Shown: piece by piece, positions 33,560-46,108 of the stretch
How the letters are laid out: each line of letters begins with the position of its first letter
Position numbering within the stretch: the first letter of the stretch is position 1
Assembly (NCBI GenBank): GCA_945859605.1
Contig: OX243815.1
Location: 26,129,900 to 26,193,899, forward strand
DNA from: Lumbricus rubellus
Taxonomy: Eukaryota; Annelida; Clitellata; Crassiclitellata; Lumbricidae
Direction of reading: 5' to 3'
Length of the DNA: 64,000 bases
Program-made: the position numbers and the translations under genes
Notes under the pieces: model-generated
What the model was told of the DNA's origin: nothing
The model's input: the letters and a program-made list of their open reading frames with translations, nothing else
Databases searched by the model: none

Positions 33560-33620
33560 CAAAGATCATTAGTGTCGCCCTCCTCCTTTATCCACGCTTG
33601 AGATTGGCACTGTCTGAGTG
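33560..33620 (-). repeat. Dispersed repeat: GTGGATAAAGGAGGAGGGCGACA copy 1
   Basis: On the minus strand CAGTGCCAATCTCAAGC is followed by GTGGATAAAGGAGGAGGG and CGACACTAATGATCTTTGTT. It matches plus-strand copies near 47.4 and 53.3 kb and resembles the 3' part of LINE/SINE families with GCC..TCCCAAGC..GGATAAA.GAGGAGGG. Confidence 0.65.
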
Positions 33621-33624
33621 CAAA

Positions 33625-34960
33625 CACAATATACTATTGTCAAAGTTCAGCATAAATGCAAACAGCTCGAAATTAACAATGATCTCATCTTCATGTCTAC
33701 AATGATGTGCATTCATGTCGAGCGAACGCATTGGTCCAAGTTCAGAACTCTGCGGCTTCAGTTCAAACTCATACGAAAAAATATGAATAACCTGTGATTC
33801 ATCGAATCCTTGCACTGCATATGGCTTGCTATTCGGCAACAGATTTGCTTAAAAATTGGAGCTCATAAGCCGCTCATTGTTTGCACAATATCAAACTCTA
33901 CTCATCAAGAATATTTATTATCAGTCCTTATTTCTATGAATTAGCCAATCAATAGGGCCTACTCAACGAGGTCATCTGGTTGCATGTGTATTCTTTGTTT
34001 ATAATTATAAATCAGGAAATGTTCTTTTAAGAAGCGTTTATCGCTTTATAACGAACATATAATTATAGGCCTAATTTGTGGTTCTCTTTCTCTGTCCCTG
34101 CTTTGCGAGTTCTGCTTGGCCCATTCGGAAATTTTGCTTTCAACTGAAGACTAGTCTCACAAGATTAGATTTGTAAACAGACGTCCAAATAAAAGTATAC
34201 AGTAGGTTAAATAAGAATAAAAACAGACTGCTTCTCTGGTTTAGTGTCCTAATTTTTTCAAGTAGTTAATCATTGGCTTGATTACGGCTTGCTTTTTTCC
34301 GATAACTATCTGCTGAAGCCTCTTGCGTTGGGCCGGTGGCGCAATAGAAGCTGTAATGCTGAGTAATAAAAATAATAATCTTCCGATGGACTGGCTCCCA
34401 TGGCTTCGTGTCCATGGCTGCTGAAGTCATCATCCACTGTCGGCTGCTGTATTCCGTAACGGAAATGGGAAGCTTCGCGTCGTCGGATGAATATGGAGAA
34501 ATTGTGTTAGTATAAGACATTTGCATTTGTTCTGTGCAAACAACACGGCCGTGATCAAATCTGCAGCCATAGAATTACTAGTCCTATAAAGAAGCATTGG
34601 CCCATACTGAAAATAATAGCACCCGAATTAACGGGCCTTGATGTATAAGTTCAGTTCATAACCAAAAGTCCTATATACATCCATTGGCTGTGTATGCATA
34701 AAACATATTGGCCGAGTATACGAAATCCTAATTCAACAGCCATGCAATTCGATGAGCAATAGGATCTCTATTGGTTGGTCATAGAATCAACAGCCTCTGC
34801 ATGTGGTATGTGATGCGCTAATCCGATGAAATTGAGAAGCAAGGTCTACTTTATAGAGCACAGCCTTAATTCGCTTTCATCTGTAAGTCAACTGATTTAC
34901 TGACTTATGGAATTCATTGGTAGATGGATGAACAAACAAATGAACGGATATATTAACGTA
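33625..34960. other. Unique sequence, no gene established
   Basis: A minus-strand frame of 86 codons (34266-34526) is unrecognised. No RNA gene or repeat is seen. Confidence 0.4.
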
Positions 34961-34971
34961 TCAACGAACTC

Positions 34972-34972
<1 letters not shown>

Positions 34973-35042
<70 letters not shown>

Positions 35043-35072
35043 TAATAATAATTTTTTTTAAATAATAATAAT
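34973..35072. repeat. (AAT)n microsatellite
   Basis: About 22 AAT units, followed by an AT-rich degenerate extension. Confidence 0.95.
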
Positions 35073-35169
35073 TAATTAGCGAATGAACGAATGAATCAGC
35101 AGATGAAAAGAATGAACGAATGAACAAAGGACGAACGGACGAATGATTACATGAATTGGTCAATCACAA

Positions 35170-35872
35170 CCGCAGGCAGAAAACCATGTAGGCAGGCAAA
35201 CAGCCAGGCATACAAGCAGACAGACAGGTTGGAAGCAGACAGGCAGGCATACAGGCAGACATGCAGGCAAGCAGCCAGCCAGGCAGGCACTGCCAGGCAG
35301 CCAGGCAGGCAGACAGGCAGGTAGACAAGCAGACAAGTAGGCAAGCAGCCAGCCAGGCAGGCAGCCAGGCAGGTAGACAGGCAGGTAGACAGGCAGGTAG
35401 ACAAGCAGACAAGTAGGCAGGCAGACAGATTGGAGGGCAGACAGGCAGGCAGACAGGCAGGCAGACAAGTAGGCAGGCAGACAGGCAGGCAGGTAGACAA
35501 GTAGGTTGGCAGACAAGTAGACAGGCAGACAAGCATACAGGCAGGCAGGCAGACAGGCAGGCAGGCAGACAGGTTGGAAAGCAGGCAGACAGGCAGGCAG
35601 ACAGGCAGGCAGACAGGCAGACAGGTAGGCAGACAAGTAGGCAGGCAGACAGGCAGGCAGGTAGACAAGTAGGTTGGCAGACAAGTAGACAGGCAGACAA
35701 GCATACAGGCAGGCAGGCAGACAGGCAGGCAGGCAGACAGGTTGGAAGGCAGGCAGACAGGCAGGCAGACAGGCAGGCAGACAGGCAGACAGGTAGGCAG
35801 ACAAGTAGGCAGACAGGCAAACAGTCAGGCAGACAGCCAGGCAGGCAGACAGGCAGGCAGACAGGTATAAGA
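35170..35872. repeat. (CAGG/CAGA)n minisatellite with 168-bp higher-order unit
   Basis: The basic unit is GCAGGCAGACAG. A longer pattern containing GTAGGTTGGCAGACAAGTAG, AAGCATACAGG and CAGGTTGGAA(A/G)G recurs 168 bp apart (AAGCATACAGG at 35531 and 35699), with near identity between the two copies. The long CL/LS/PA-rich minus-strand frames (up to 274 codons) are artefacts of the repeat. Confidence 0.95.
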
Positions 35873-36104
35873 GTGCAGGCAGTTTATCTTCTAAATTTGG
35901 TCGGATAGAACTGAATCGAATGACTGTATTCCGGATTTCGAGGAAAACGCATCGATGGTTCTGCGCATGCGCATGGTCTGGCATTCCGTCGCCACGGACG
36001 ACTGGACTTAGAAAGTCTACCTACCTTTCTGCCTCCATCCTTCTATTCCTCCCGTCCATAGCGGCTCCATATATATAGTCTAAGAGTGCTATGGACAGGA
36101 GAAG

Positions 36105-36225
36105 CGAAGCAGGCAGGCAGACAGGCAGACAGACAGACAGGCAGCCAGGCGGACAGGCAGGCAGACAGGCAGGCAGGTAGACAGTAGGCAGCCAGGCAGA
36201 CAGGCATGCAGACAGGAAGGCAGGC
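36105..36225. repeat. Second (CAGG)n minisatellite block
   Basis: The same GCAGGCAGACAG unit resumes after about 230 bp of unique sequence. Confidence 0.9.
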
Positions 36226-36239
36226 AGAGCGGCGGTAAG

Positions 36240-37265
36240 GCGAGTGGTGGGGGATGCATGCATGGAGTGAGGTAGAGGGAGGGAGGGGCGGCGGAAGGAA
36301 TGAGGTAGAGAGGCAGAAGTCACGTTGATGGCTGCATACTCGAAGCCATCCGTAGACGACGATGTCTCTCTGATTGATTGATCTGTCAGGTCAGTATGGG
36401 CGATGGACAGAATTTCATAGAACACATTACTACCGCACAACCACACACAAGTATATATATATATATAGTATACATACACATGCATTTGATGTTCAGTTAT
36501 ATAAATGCACGTATGCAGTAATCGTACATGTATATATAGGCCTACGGTCACATACGTAGAATCTATAGACATAATGTTCACGTATCCTCAATTCCTCATA
36601 TAGGCCTATAACATATAATATAGACAAATGTTCCATTTAAATGCACACGAAACTGTTAACAAATGGGCTATTTTTTTAGCATTTAGTTTTCCCTTGAATT
36701 ATGTGTAGGCCTAGGTCTATGATCTATATACATGAATATCTTAATTCTAATCCAATCCGGTATTTATGATGAATTGACACAGGTATACTTACATGTATAT
36801 GTGTGCTGCAGTGTTCACGCATGTATATTGGGTATTATGGCTGATGGATGGAATTCCGTACAGCGTTTCTCATCATTCAGTGCATATAGAAAACCTGTTT
36901 TCGCTTAAACAACGATGACGTGTCGGCTTTACTCGGCGCAGATATATATTATAGCTGCCGCAGTGCAGTCTGGACAAACTGGAGAGCTTCAATAAAAACT
37001 TTTTTGACGAAAATCGTGGGATTAGCTAAGCGGTGTTTTTCAGTATAATAGGCTATTCAGTGGACGGAATTAAAGTCTGAATAAATGAATAAATGAATAG
37101 ATGAATAAACGAATTATCGTATAAATATTAATAATCTTCATTTAATTTCAAACTGACACAATGCATCTTGATATGGTATGAACGATTGATCACAAGTTAT
37201 TACAGAAGTCGAATTTAACTCTTGGCAGCCATGCAAGACGCTCGCCACGTCCTACTAATCTGCCA
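36240..37265. other. Unique sequence with a short (TA)n, no gene
   Basis: Nothing recognisable beyond (TA)n at about 36454-36466 and scattered TAGGCCTA motifs. Confidence 0.5.
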
Positions 37266-37270
37266 ATGGA

Positions 37271-38254
37271 TTAACCCTCGGGCTACCAGGGGGGGTGGTA
37301 TTTACCCCCCCCCCTAGGTTTTTTCCAAATCAAACTTTTTCGTTAGGAATAAAATTTTGACGTTTTAGGTAGCTGTAGAGGATTCATTTGCACACATTTT
37401 GAGCTAAAATGTGTGATGATATACCATACCATTCAAAAGTTATACCTGATTATACCCGAGGCACCAGGAAGGGGGGGTGGATACCACCCCCTTAGATTAT
37501 CGGCTGTATCTTATCCGTCCTTTGACATGAAGAGACACCAATTACACCAATCTGTAGAGGGAATGTGGGGCTACATTTCCATGCTCAGTGAGTTGTCTTT
37601 GGACAACCGGAAGTGCTCAAAATAAATTAAAATATAAATAAAGGTGTTTTATTTTCATAAAAGTTTCATGTTTTTCCTATTAAAAATTATTCATAATTTA
37701 TTTTTTAAGAGAAATAAATTATGTCATTCTATAGAGGTCATTTAGGGCTATTTTTTGGTACCAATTAATTTGACATTTGATGACCGGAAGTGCTCAAAAT
37801 AGATTTAAATGTGTGAAAATGTTGGGGGTTTTTACAACGCAAACCGATAAGTCTGCGTAAACGTTTTTCAGCATGTTTTACATGTTTTTTCTCTTTTTAT
37901 TGTAACTAAAACTAACTTATTACTAGTTTTTATAGTTGAATATTGGACTTTAATATATGTGAACTTTTTTAAATTAAATAAATTATGTTAAAAACACACA
38001 GAATCTAATATTTTGCTTATGCGAAAGTATACATTTTGTGGAATCGACGGGTGCCTATGGTAAAAAATTCATAACTTCGGGGTGCTTTCATATATTTTAA
38101 ACCTAAATATACCATTTTGTGCAGAAATGAATGCTGAATCCATAGGTGTATTACAAGTTATGATATCTCAAACCAAACCCAAAATCCAGGGGGGTGGTAA
38201 CCACCCCCCCTTGGTAGTCAGTGTTACAAAAAAGCTTGGTAGCCTGAGGGTTAA
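37271..38254. mobile_element. TTAA-flanked transposon-like element, copy 1
   Basis: The body is 37275-38250, bounded by TTAA. Its ends are CCCTCGGGCTACCA and, inverted, TGGTAGCCTGAGGG. Several internal hairpins combine a G run, TGGTA and a C run (for example 37289-37315, 37470-37493 and 38190-38212). There is no transposase frame. TTAA targets are typical of piggyBac and Kolobok elements; I cannot choose between them. It is directly followed by a second, nearly identical copy. Confidence 0.82.
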
Positions 38255-39216
38255 CCCTCGGGCTACCAGGGGGGGGGGTGGTATCCACCCCCCCCCCCCC
38301 CTAGGTTTTTCCCAAATCAATTTTTTTTCGTTAGGAATAAAATTTTGACGTTTTAGGTAGCTGTAGAGGATTCATTTGCACACATTCTGAGCTAAAATGT
38401 GTGATGATATACCATACCATTCAAAAGTTATACCCGATATACCCGAGGCACCAGGGGGGGGGTGGATACCACCCCCCTTAGATTATCGGCTGTATCTTAT
38501 CCGTCCTTTGACATGAAGAGACACCAATTACACCATTCTGTAGAGGGAATGTGGGGCTACATTTTGGTGGTCACGGAGTTGTCTTTTGACAACCGGAAGT
38601 GCTCAAAACAAATTAAAATATAAATAAAGGTGTTTTATTTTCATAAAATTTTCATGTTTTTCCTATTAAAAATTATTCATAATTTATTTTTTAAGAGAAA
38701 TAAATTATGTCATTCTATAGAGTGCTTTTAGGGCTATTTTTTATACCAATTAATTTGACATTTGATGACCGGAAGTGCTCAAAATAAATTTAAATGTGTG
38801 AAAATGTTGGGTTTTTTTTACAACGCAAACCGATAAGTCTGCGTAAACGTTTTTCAGCATGTTTTACATGTTTTTTCTCTTTTTATTGTAACTAAAACTA
38901 ACTTATTACTAGTTTTTATAGTTGAATATTGGACTTTATTATATGTAAACTATTTTTAATTAAATAAATTATGTTAAAACACACAGAATCTAATATTTTG
39001 CTTATGCGAAAGTATACATTTTGTGGAATCGACGGGTGCCTACGGTAAAAAATTCATAACTTCGGGGTGCTTTCATATATTTTAAACCTAAATATACCAT
39101 TTTGTGCAGAAATGAATGCTGAATCCATAGGTGTATTACAAGTTATGATATCTCAAACCAAACCCAAAATCCAGGTAGTCAGTGTTACAAAAATAGCGTG
39201 GTAGCCTGAGGGTTAA
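38251..39216. mobile_element. TTAA-flanked transposon-like element, tandem copy 2
   Basis: The body is 38255-39212. It shares one TTAA (38251-38254) with copy 1 and ends at TTAA 39213-39216. Nearly all of copy 1 is repeated with a few substitutions. The clearest difference is the lost C/G hairpin before the right end (CCAGGTAGTCAGTG here) and variable poly-G/poly-C lengths. Confidence 0.85.
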
Positions 39217-39483
39217 TCAATAATGAAATAACGGGGTAGCATAGTAAAGATTAAAGAACAAACTATCGATTTTGCAACCACAAAGAATGAGTTCTAGATT
39301 TCCTGTGACAAAATTGTGTTATACGTATTGCAAGTTCGCGGCAAAATGCTCGTTAAATGCCCTTTGAAAAATAAATTATACAGAAATACGAGTAATAAAC
39401 TAAATACCAATTGAGGAGGGACTCAAAGTAATGGCAAGCACTATGGCACGAAGAGCGCATCGATAAAGCCTAGGTCAGTTTTT

Positions 39484-39760
39484 TAACTTCCAATAAAACG
39501 GATGTAAGTCAGGTATACACTGTAACTTTTAAATAAAACGGATGCAAGTCAGGTACTTTAACTTCGAAATAAGACGGATGCAAGTCAAGTACTTTAACTT
39601 CGAAATAAAACGGATGCAAGTCAAGTACTTTAACTTCGAAATAAGACGGATGTAAGTCAAGTACTTTAACTTCGAAATAAAACGGATGCAAGTCAAGTAC
39701 TTTAACTTCAAAATAAAACGGATGTAAGTCAGGTACTTTTACTTCCAAATAAAACTATTC
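39484..39760. repeat. 36-bp minisatellite
   Basis: About 7.5 tandem units of AAATAAAACGGATGCAAGTC followed by AAGTACTTTAACTTCG. Because 36 is divisible by 3, the minus strand stays open and encodes a 12-residue repeat (EVKVLDLHPFYF), without start context or flanking exons. Confidence 0.93.
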
Positions 39761-39761
39761 C

Positions 39762-40980
39762 CTAGAGCCTTTTTTTATCATAATACATGATACATCTACT
39801 ACACTAGTTCTATACGAAATTTAGGAATTCAAACCAAATGTAATTATCCGTAATTTTTCCACTTGATCTCAGATCGATAAGCCTATTATATAACTTGCGT
39901 ATCACCACGTATGCTATTGCATCAAGTGCAGGTCTGGATATACACTGCAAGTGCGTGTGCTTACATTGCAGCAAATACATTGCATCATAGTCTATACCAG
40001 CAATTAACTGCATAGCATCTTTGTATGTTTCCTCAATTAGACAACATGCAGTGAGACGAGAAGTATTATAGATGTGTTGTTGCATGCAGTACCGCTCATG
40101 CGTTGAATGAGATATGAATTGATCATTCTTTGGTTTTAAATATACAACATATAATAATAATCTATAAGCTTACTTAGTCCTTCACACGCATACATGTGTA
40201 GTTGTATACTTACGTGACGCCGAATTCATTTACTTTGACGTGATTGTTTTATCTCGCTCGTTACACATTTTGTTTTTTCTGCTATACCTGTTTTAGTCAG
40301 CACAATGTCATGTCGCCTTGTCAAGTGTGTATATGGCCGACACCTTGCTTATCTACATGTATAGGCCTACATTCGGGTTTAGGATATACCTAAGCTGTTC
40401 TAGTCTTCCTTCACGGCTGCTTCAGATACGTGCTGCGTGACAACCACGTTCTCTGCATGGTTCAGGTCTGCAGTTTAGATTAGAAAATACGTTAGATTCA
40501 CAAAAACTTTTCGCCCTTGAAAATGGATATATGATTTTATAGATCATCTGTCGCCATGTGATGCCATAATGTATTTATTTATTCGTGGCCTTGACTGGAC
40601 TTTTTGTTCCGCAGTGGAGAAGCAGTGACGTGCTGCATATGTCGCAGCGATCAAGTATACGCATATAATGTGTCAGTCTGCTTAGACATTTACGTTTCGT
40701 CTTATACGAAAACGTTAATGTGGCGACCCTGGACGAGAGCGTATACGGTATACGACGGGAATGGCAGTTATTATGAAAGTCACCCAACGGAGAAAATAAT
40801 AAAAATATTAATATTAATAACAATAATATTATGCTGACTTCTCTTTCCATTGCAATTCGTTTACATCAAGACGAGTTTTTTGAGACACGTATTATATCCG
40901 GACTGATACGAATATCAATACGTTTCAATCTAAACCTACATGTGGTGCACGATATCCACGCGTGATATTCGAGCATCAGT
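39762..40980. other. Unique sequence, no gene
   Basis: No supported coding region or repeat is seen. Confidence 0.5.
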
Positions 40981-40994
40981 GAAGTCCGTCTTTG

Positions 40995-41495
40995 CTCTCT
41001 CTGTCTCTGTCTCTGCCTCTGTCTCTGTCTCTCTCTTCTTCTCTCCCACTATTTCTCTCTCACCTCTGTTCCTCTCTCTGTCTCTCTGTTTCTGTCTTTC
41101 TCCTTATCTCTCTGTCTCTGTCTCTGTCTCTGTCTTTCTCCATATATCTCCTTCTCTCCGTGTCTCTCTCCGTCTCTCCTTGTCTCTCTCTGTTTCTCTG
41201 TTTCTCTGTCTTTCTTTCTGTCTCTGTCTCTGTCTCTTTCTCTCTATTTTACTGCCTCTACATGTCTCATTCTCTGTCTCTCTCCGTCTCTCTCTGTCTC
41301 TCTCTTTTTCCCTGTTCCCGTGTCTCTCTTTCTGTCTCTGTCTGTCTGTCTCTCTATTTCTCTCTGTTTCACTGCCTCTCTCTCTGTCTCATTTTCTGTC
41401 TCTATGCTTCTCTCTATCTCTGTCTTTGTACATTGTATCTGTTTCTATATCGGCGTGTCTGTCTGTCTGTCTCTCAGCCTGTCTCTCTGTGTATA
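40995..41495. repeat. (CTCTGT)n/(CT)n pyrimidine tract
   Basis: TCTCTGTC-type units over about 500 bp. Frames of up to 220 codons encode SLSVS repeats and are not genes. Confidence 0.95.
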
Positions 41496-41499
41496 TATG

Positions 41500-42620
41500 T
41501 AATTTCATAACACGAACAACAGACTGCAAGATTTATATTGTCAACGATATCGTATTTCTCTCTTGCGAATGCACCAGACGCAATCTGAGCCATGCAACTT
41601 GATGCAAGCAAGCAGGAGACACAGACCAACGGGTGAGAGAATTAGCAACGGCAAAATAACAAGAGCACTCGAAGATGACAGTCTCATCGTACAGACATTG
41701 TATAACAGCAACGGCTGATGATGAAGAAGTTGCATGTATCCTCAGCTGCAGAGGATGGAGCATGACAACAACGCATGCAGGCGGAAATAGCGACAGAAGA
41801 AGAAGAAGAAGAGGCAGTATAATTATATGGCACATGTACATGTATAGAGAGGTAATTCATCATTGACCTATATGGCACCATTCACGTTTGCGAACGGCAC
41901 CTCTCGAGTGGTTAACGATGGCGCTATATAAAGTCTCTGGGTATACGCACATATTTATATAGCGCATAAATAGATCTCTGTCAACAGTATAGCAGCTCTG
42001 CACCTTTTGCGTTAACAGATAAAGTATAATATAGGAGTTGAAACCAAACAACGGCATAGGGCTGTCCAAAGTGTCCATGTAAAACAATAGGTTGTATAAA
42101 TGCAATTATACCGTATAGAGTCTACACTTGTATTGGTATGCAGTCCACTGAATATAGCCTACGTGCAGTACTGAAGACCATTTTCTTGAGCTCGTTGTTC
42201 CATTATTTTGAGAGAGCCACTATTATACGCCAGCGTTTCTTATGCATTAGCAGGCGACTGTGCTAATGAACGACGGAGCTTCTTTGTATTAAAGAATGGC
42301 TGAACGGCCACGAACAGCAAACATTGGCCATGACTGCACTCGTTCGATCTCAATTGCGCCCGGAAGAACCGGAAACAGCAGCAATGCAGCAGCTGTCCTA
42401 TATATAAGTATGGAGTAGTCCAGTATGCGTACAGAACATCCACGGAATAAAACGCATAATAGATGTCACTACTGTTCTTAAAGATTACTTGCAGATGCAT
42501 GGAAGAAAGCTACTGTTCAGCTTAGCATGCATAATAGGGATTACATGCATGCATAACATTCAGCGGCGGTCTGCTCTCGGATCGGCTGATCAAACTGAAC
42601 TCTTATATAGACCCTCGCTC
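41500..42620. other. Unique sequence, no gene
   Basis: Short unrecognised frames only; (AAG)n at 41797-41813. Confidence 0.45.
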
Positions 42621-42631
42621 GCGGATTAATT

Positions 42632-42715
42632 GTAATTGTAATTGTAATTGAACATTTTTATAGCGCCGCTCACAGAGTCAGTGACGACTCTACTCAGAGG
42701 CGCTCTCTGCACTAA
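42632..42715 (-). mobile_element. LINE/SINE 3'-end fragment with (AATTGT)n tail
   Basis: The minus strand reads GAGCGCCTCTGAGTAG, a short divergent loop, GGCGCTATAAAAAT and a hexanucleotide tail (CAATTA)n. The layout is as at 12.9 and 58.4 kb. Confidence 0.6.
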
Positions 42716-43559
42716 CTAGCCGAAATGATGTTAAGTTAACAGTCATAGCGAGCAAAAAATAACAACAAGTTGCAAAACAAAACACAGTTAGCTGAAAGAG
42801 TCACCGGTGGCAAGCCCTCGCAAACACGTAGAGTTGACCATCAGATTCCCGTAGAGCTGGTAGATGGCGTGGTTGATCAGAGTCTCTGGTAGGTGGTAGA
42901 TGAGTCCCGTCCGGTTAATCGTTGAAGCTCCAGCACGGATGCGCGTAGTAGAAGGCATTCGTCGCTTGTCGGTCGGTAGTTGGAAGCGCCGCCGTTGACA
43001 GCTGCAGTCGAGGTCAGTCCATGCGCTGACTCGCGTGAGCCGACCTCCGGCGATGTAATTATCGGCTTGCAGCGGCGTACACGTACTATACTTGTGGACA
43101 TTTTATTAAGCTACTATAATGCAGCTGCTTGAAGCAGCTCTCTTTTTCAGTGGTTGGTCATATATGGAACCTGAACTGGGATCTCTGTTGCCCTACGCCT
43201 GGTGCCTAGAGGTGACGCCACTATTATGTTCCTTTCGAACTTAAAAACTGCTTTGTTTATCCGCTGTTGGACTGCATGGCTCTCTTATGGGCATGTGTAG
43301 CCTACACATTGAAGGTGCGTTATACATATAGAAACTCCTTATGGTAAATATAGTAGATTCATGTTCAGTATATACACGCGTACATAATAACCACATGCAT
43401 ACATAACTGCTTCGATATAATTATGTGTGATAATGAATGAACCATAATTATGATATTGTTCTGAGCGATTATACTTGTGGACATTTTATTCAGATAAATT
43501 AAGGGCGGTGAAGAGCAAGACATTTATAATACCGAAGTAGAGAAGAAGATCACACACAG

Positions 43560-44182
43560 CGAGAGAAGCAGAGACAGACAGACAGATAGACAGACAGACA
43601 GACATAGGGATACAAAGACAGACAGACAGAGACAGACAGGCAGAGCAAGAGAGACAAAGACACAGAGACATAAAGATTCATACATCCTAATTCGCACAAT
43701 CGGAGGATGCTAGGACAGACAAACAGACAGACAGAGACAGAGAAATACAAAGAGAGAGACATAGACAGAGAGAGAGAGACTGGAGCAAGAGAGAGAGAGA
43801 CAGATAGAGAGACAGAGACAGGGCGAAAGAGATACAGATGAATATATCCCAATTCTTAGACAATCCGATGATGCTATATATGAGAGACAGACAAACAGAC
43901 AGACAGAGACAGAGGGAGACAGAGAGACAGAGACAGAGAGAAAGAGATACAGATCTCAATTCGTAGACAATCGGAGGATGCTATGAGAGACAAACAAAAA
44001 GATAGAGAGACAAAGACAGAGAGAAACAAAGACAGAGAGAGACAGAGAGAGGCTGAGAGTAAGACAGAGACAAACAGACAGACAGAGACAAACAGACAGA
44101 CAGAGACAAACAGACAGACAGACAGACAGAGAGACATAGAGAAAGAGATACAGATTCCAATTCGTAGACAACAATCGGAGGA
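43560..44182. repeat. (GACA)n array with embedded CAATTC..AGACAATCGGAGGATGCTA unit
   Basis: GACAGA repeats are punctuated four times by a conserved phrase, AAAGA..TACAGAT...CAATTCGTAGACA then AATCGGAGGATGCTATGA (ends near 43710, 43875, 43984 and 44188). The intervals are unequal (about 165, 110 and 205 bp), so this is a higher-order repeat with variable GACA content. Confidence 0.92.
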
Positions 44183-44198
44183 TGCTATGATGCTATGA

Positions 44199-44233
<35 letters not shown>
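44199..44233. repeat. (CTG)n, about 11 copies
   Basis: A pure CTG run following the GACA array. It is not in a supported gene. Confidence 0.92.
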
Positions 44234-44236
<3 letters not shown>

Positions 44237-44427
44237 AGTGTCTGCTGCATAATTCACGTCTGCATCGTCGTCACGGTCTCTTCATAATGAATGAGCGACG
44301 AAGCAACTCAACGCGAATCTGGCGCTACATCAATGCTTCATTCTAATCACACCACGTGACCGCCTATAGAAACCCGCTGACTCGAATGATTGGTCGACTG
44401 GATTATGCATCTACACGTCCACACATA

Positions 44428-44435
44428 TAGACTAC

Positions 44436-44467
<32 letters not shown>

Positions 44468-44570
44468 ATATAATATATGCAAACATATCTATGTATTGTA
44501 TATATATATATATATATATATTTACAATTATAAATGTATAATGTATATGTATATAGCAGAATATATATGT
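44428..44570. repeat. (TA)n region
   Basis: Three TA blocks at about 44437-44450, 44456-44478 and 44500-44520. Confidence 0.9.
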
Positions 44571-44599
44571 ATGGAGGGCGCGTTTGCATACTATCTACT

Positions 44600-45200
44600 C
44601 TGACTGCCTTTTTCTTTTTTTCTGTGTATGCCCATTTGTTCTTTCGACAGGTATAATTGACGCTTATAATACACACTCAATATACAATAGGCCTATACAT
44701 AGACAGTTAGACACTCTATGGAAATACATAATCGTGTGGAAGTACATAATCTTGTAGGTCCTGTGGCTACAAATATATATTCATATGTATATAAACTATA
44801 TAATTATGCTACATCTGCATTCGTCACAAAAATGTGTTTGTCTATGCAACACTGTGTAGCCTATACAGATGAAGTGCTCCTGCGTTAAAGTGCTCCTCTG
44901 CAGCATGCCGGATACTCTTGATCGGTTAATTGATTGAAAAGATGCTTTTTTCATCTAATCGTACAATCTAGAACCGTCAGATGAATACATAAATGATTGT
45001 ATGATGTATATGCGTTTGTATTTTATGCATATTAGGCTTGCATGTTATTTTGAGGAGAAGCCTCAGTATACTGCAGGCATCACATCAAATGCTCTTATAA
45101 TGCGGAAATGGCCGAAAGAAGTAATTATTGTCTGGTTGGACTTAACAGTAATCTCCTCGACGTATATATATACGTTCTAATCGTATACATGTACGTACAT
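44600..45200. other. Unique AT-rich sequence, no gene
   Basis: Nothing recognisable. Confidence 0.5.
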
Positions 45201-45205
45201 ACATG

Positions 45206-45618
45206 TACAGGGTGGCCGAAAAAAGTATTTGCCTATGGTTTTTTGGCAGAGTCTTGGCAAAAATAAGAATTTTCAATAATGTTTTACGGGTTTAAAGGTT
45301 TGTTTGTTTGTATGTGCACTTGTTTTATAACAATTATTATTTGAGATGTGGCTAAGTAAAATCGTTTTTGTTACTTTTTGGTGCGCTACGTTTTTGGATC
45401 GTCAAAAAACAGTGGGTGTGCTAAAAGTGATATAACTTTGCTCTTTTGAAATTTCAAATTTGCTCTGTTTGAAATTTCTTGGTAAAATTTGACTATTGTA
45501 AGTTACGTCGATGTGAATTACCTTTAACTTCAAGCTCCTAAAACTTGATGTAAAAATACTAATTTTTCAAGATATTGGCAAAAATCCATAGGGATTACTT
45601 TTTATGGCACACCCTGTA
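45206..45618. mobile_element. TA-flanked mariner-type MITE
   Basis: The element is 45208-45616 (409 bp) with ends CAGGGTGGCC...AAAAAGTA and, inverted, CAGGGTGTGCCATAAAAAGTA, and TA on both sides. Similarity between arms continues through CCTATGG and TTGGCAAAAAT. A SINE tail remnant (TTTGTTTGTTTGTATGTGCACTTGTT, 45298-45325) sits inside. No transposase remains. Confidence 0.8.
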
Positions 45619-46108
45619 GATATCAACCAAGATTCGAAGCTGAAAGACCGTTGAACAATTTCGTCGTTTAGGCCTATTCCACGTATAGGCCTATTAAAAG
45701 CTGCGTTTCTTAAGTTTTGTCCAAAGATGCTTTAAGAAGAACGGAAATAGCTGTAAGATGCTTAAAACTCATCATCGTCGTCAGTCAAGAAAGAGGATCA
45801 TAATATCATAGAGAGGATGAACTACTTTCATACATTTGGAAAAAGTAAATCGCTGTTTACTTCATCAAGGCCTCGTATAGATTACTCTCCATAAATAGAA
45901 ATAACGATAAATGTCGAACCACAAGAATCAGTATCAAAATAATGTCAAGGTCTACTGTACACTCTACCAGGCGCGGATTTAGAGGGGGCGGAGCCGGCGT
46001 ACGCCCACCCCCCCTAAACCTGCAGCAAATTTTCTCAAATTAAACTGACCTAAAACTAATATAATTGCAATTTGGGAATAGGATGTTTGAAGTAGCTGGA
46101 CCGGCAGA

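Noticed and set aside
35147..35984. Cysteine-rich repeat frames (up to 274 codons) resembling a secreted Cys-rich protein
   Set aside because: All derive from the CAGG minisatellite; three frames are open together and there is no signal peptide or conserved spacing.
39509..39748. 79-codon frame with a regular 12-residue repeat
   Set aside because: The repeat unit is 36 bp, so any frame without a stop in one unit stays open; no gene context is seen.
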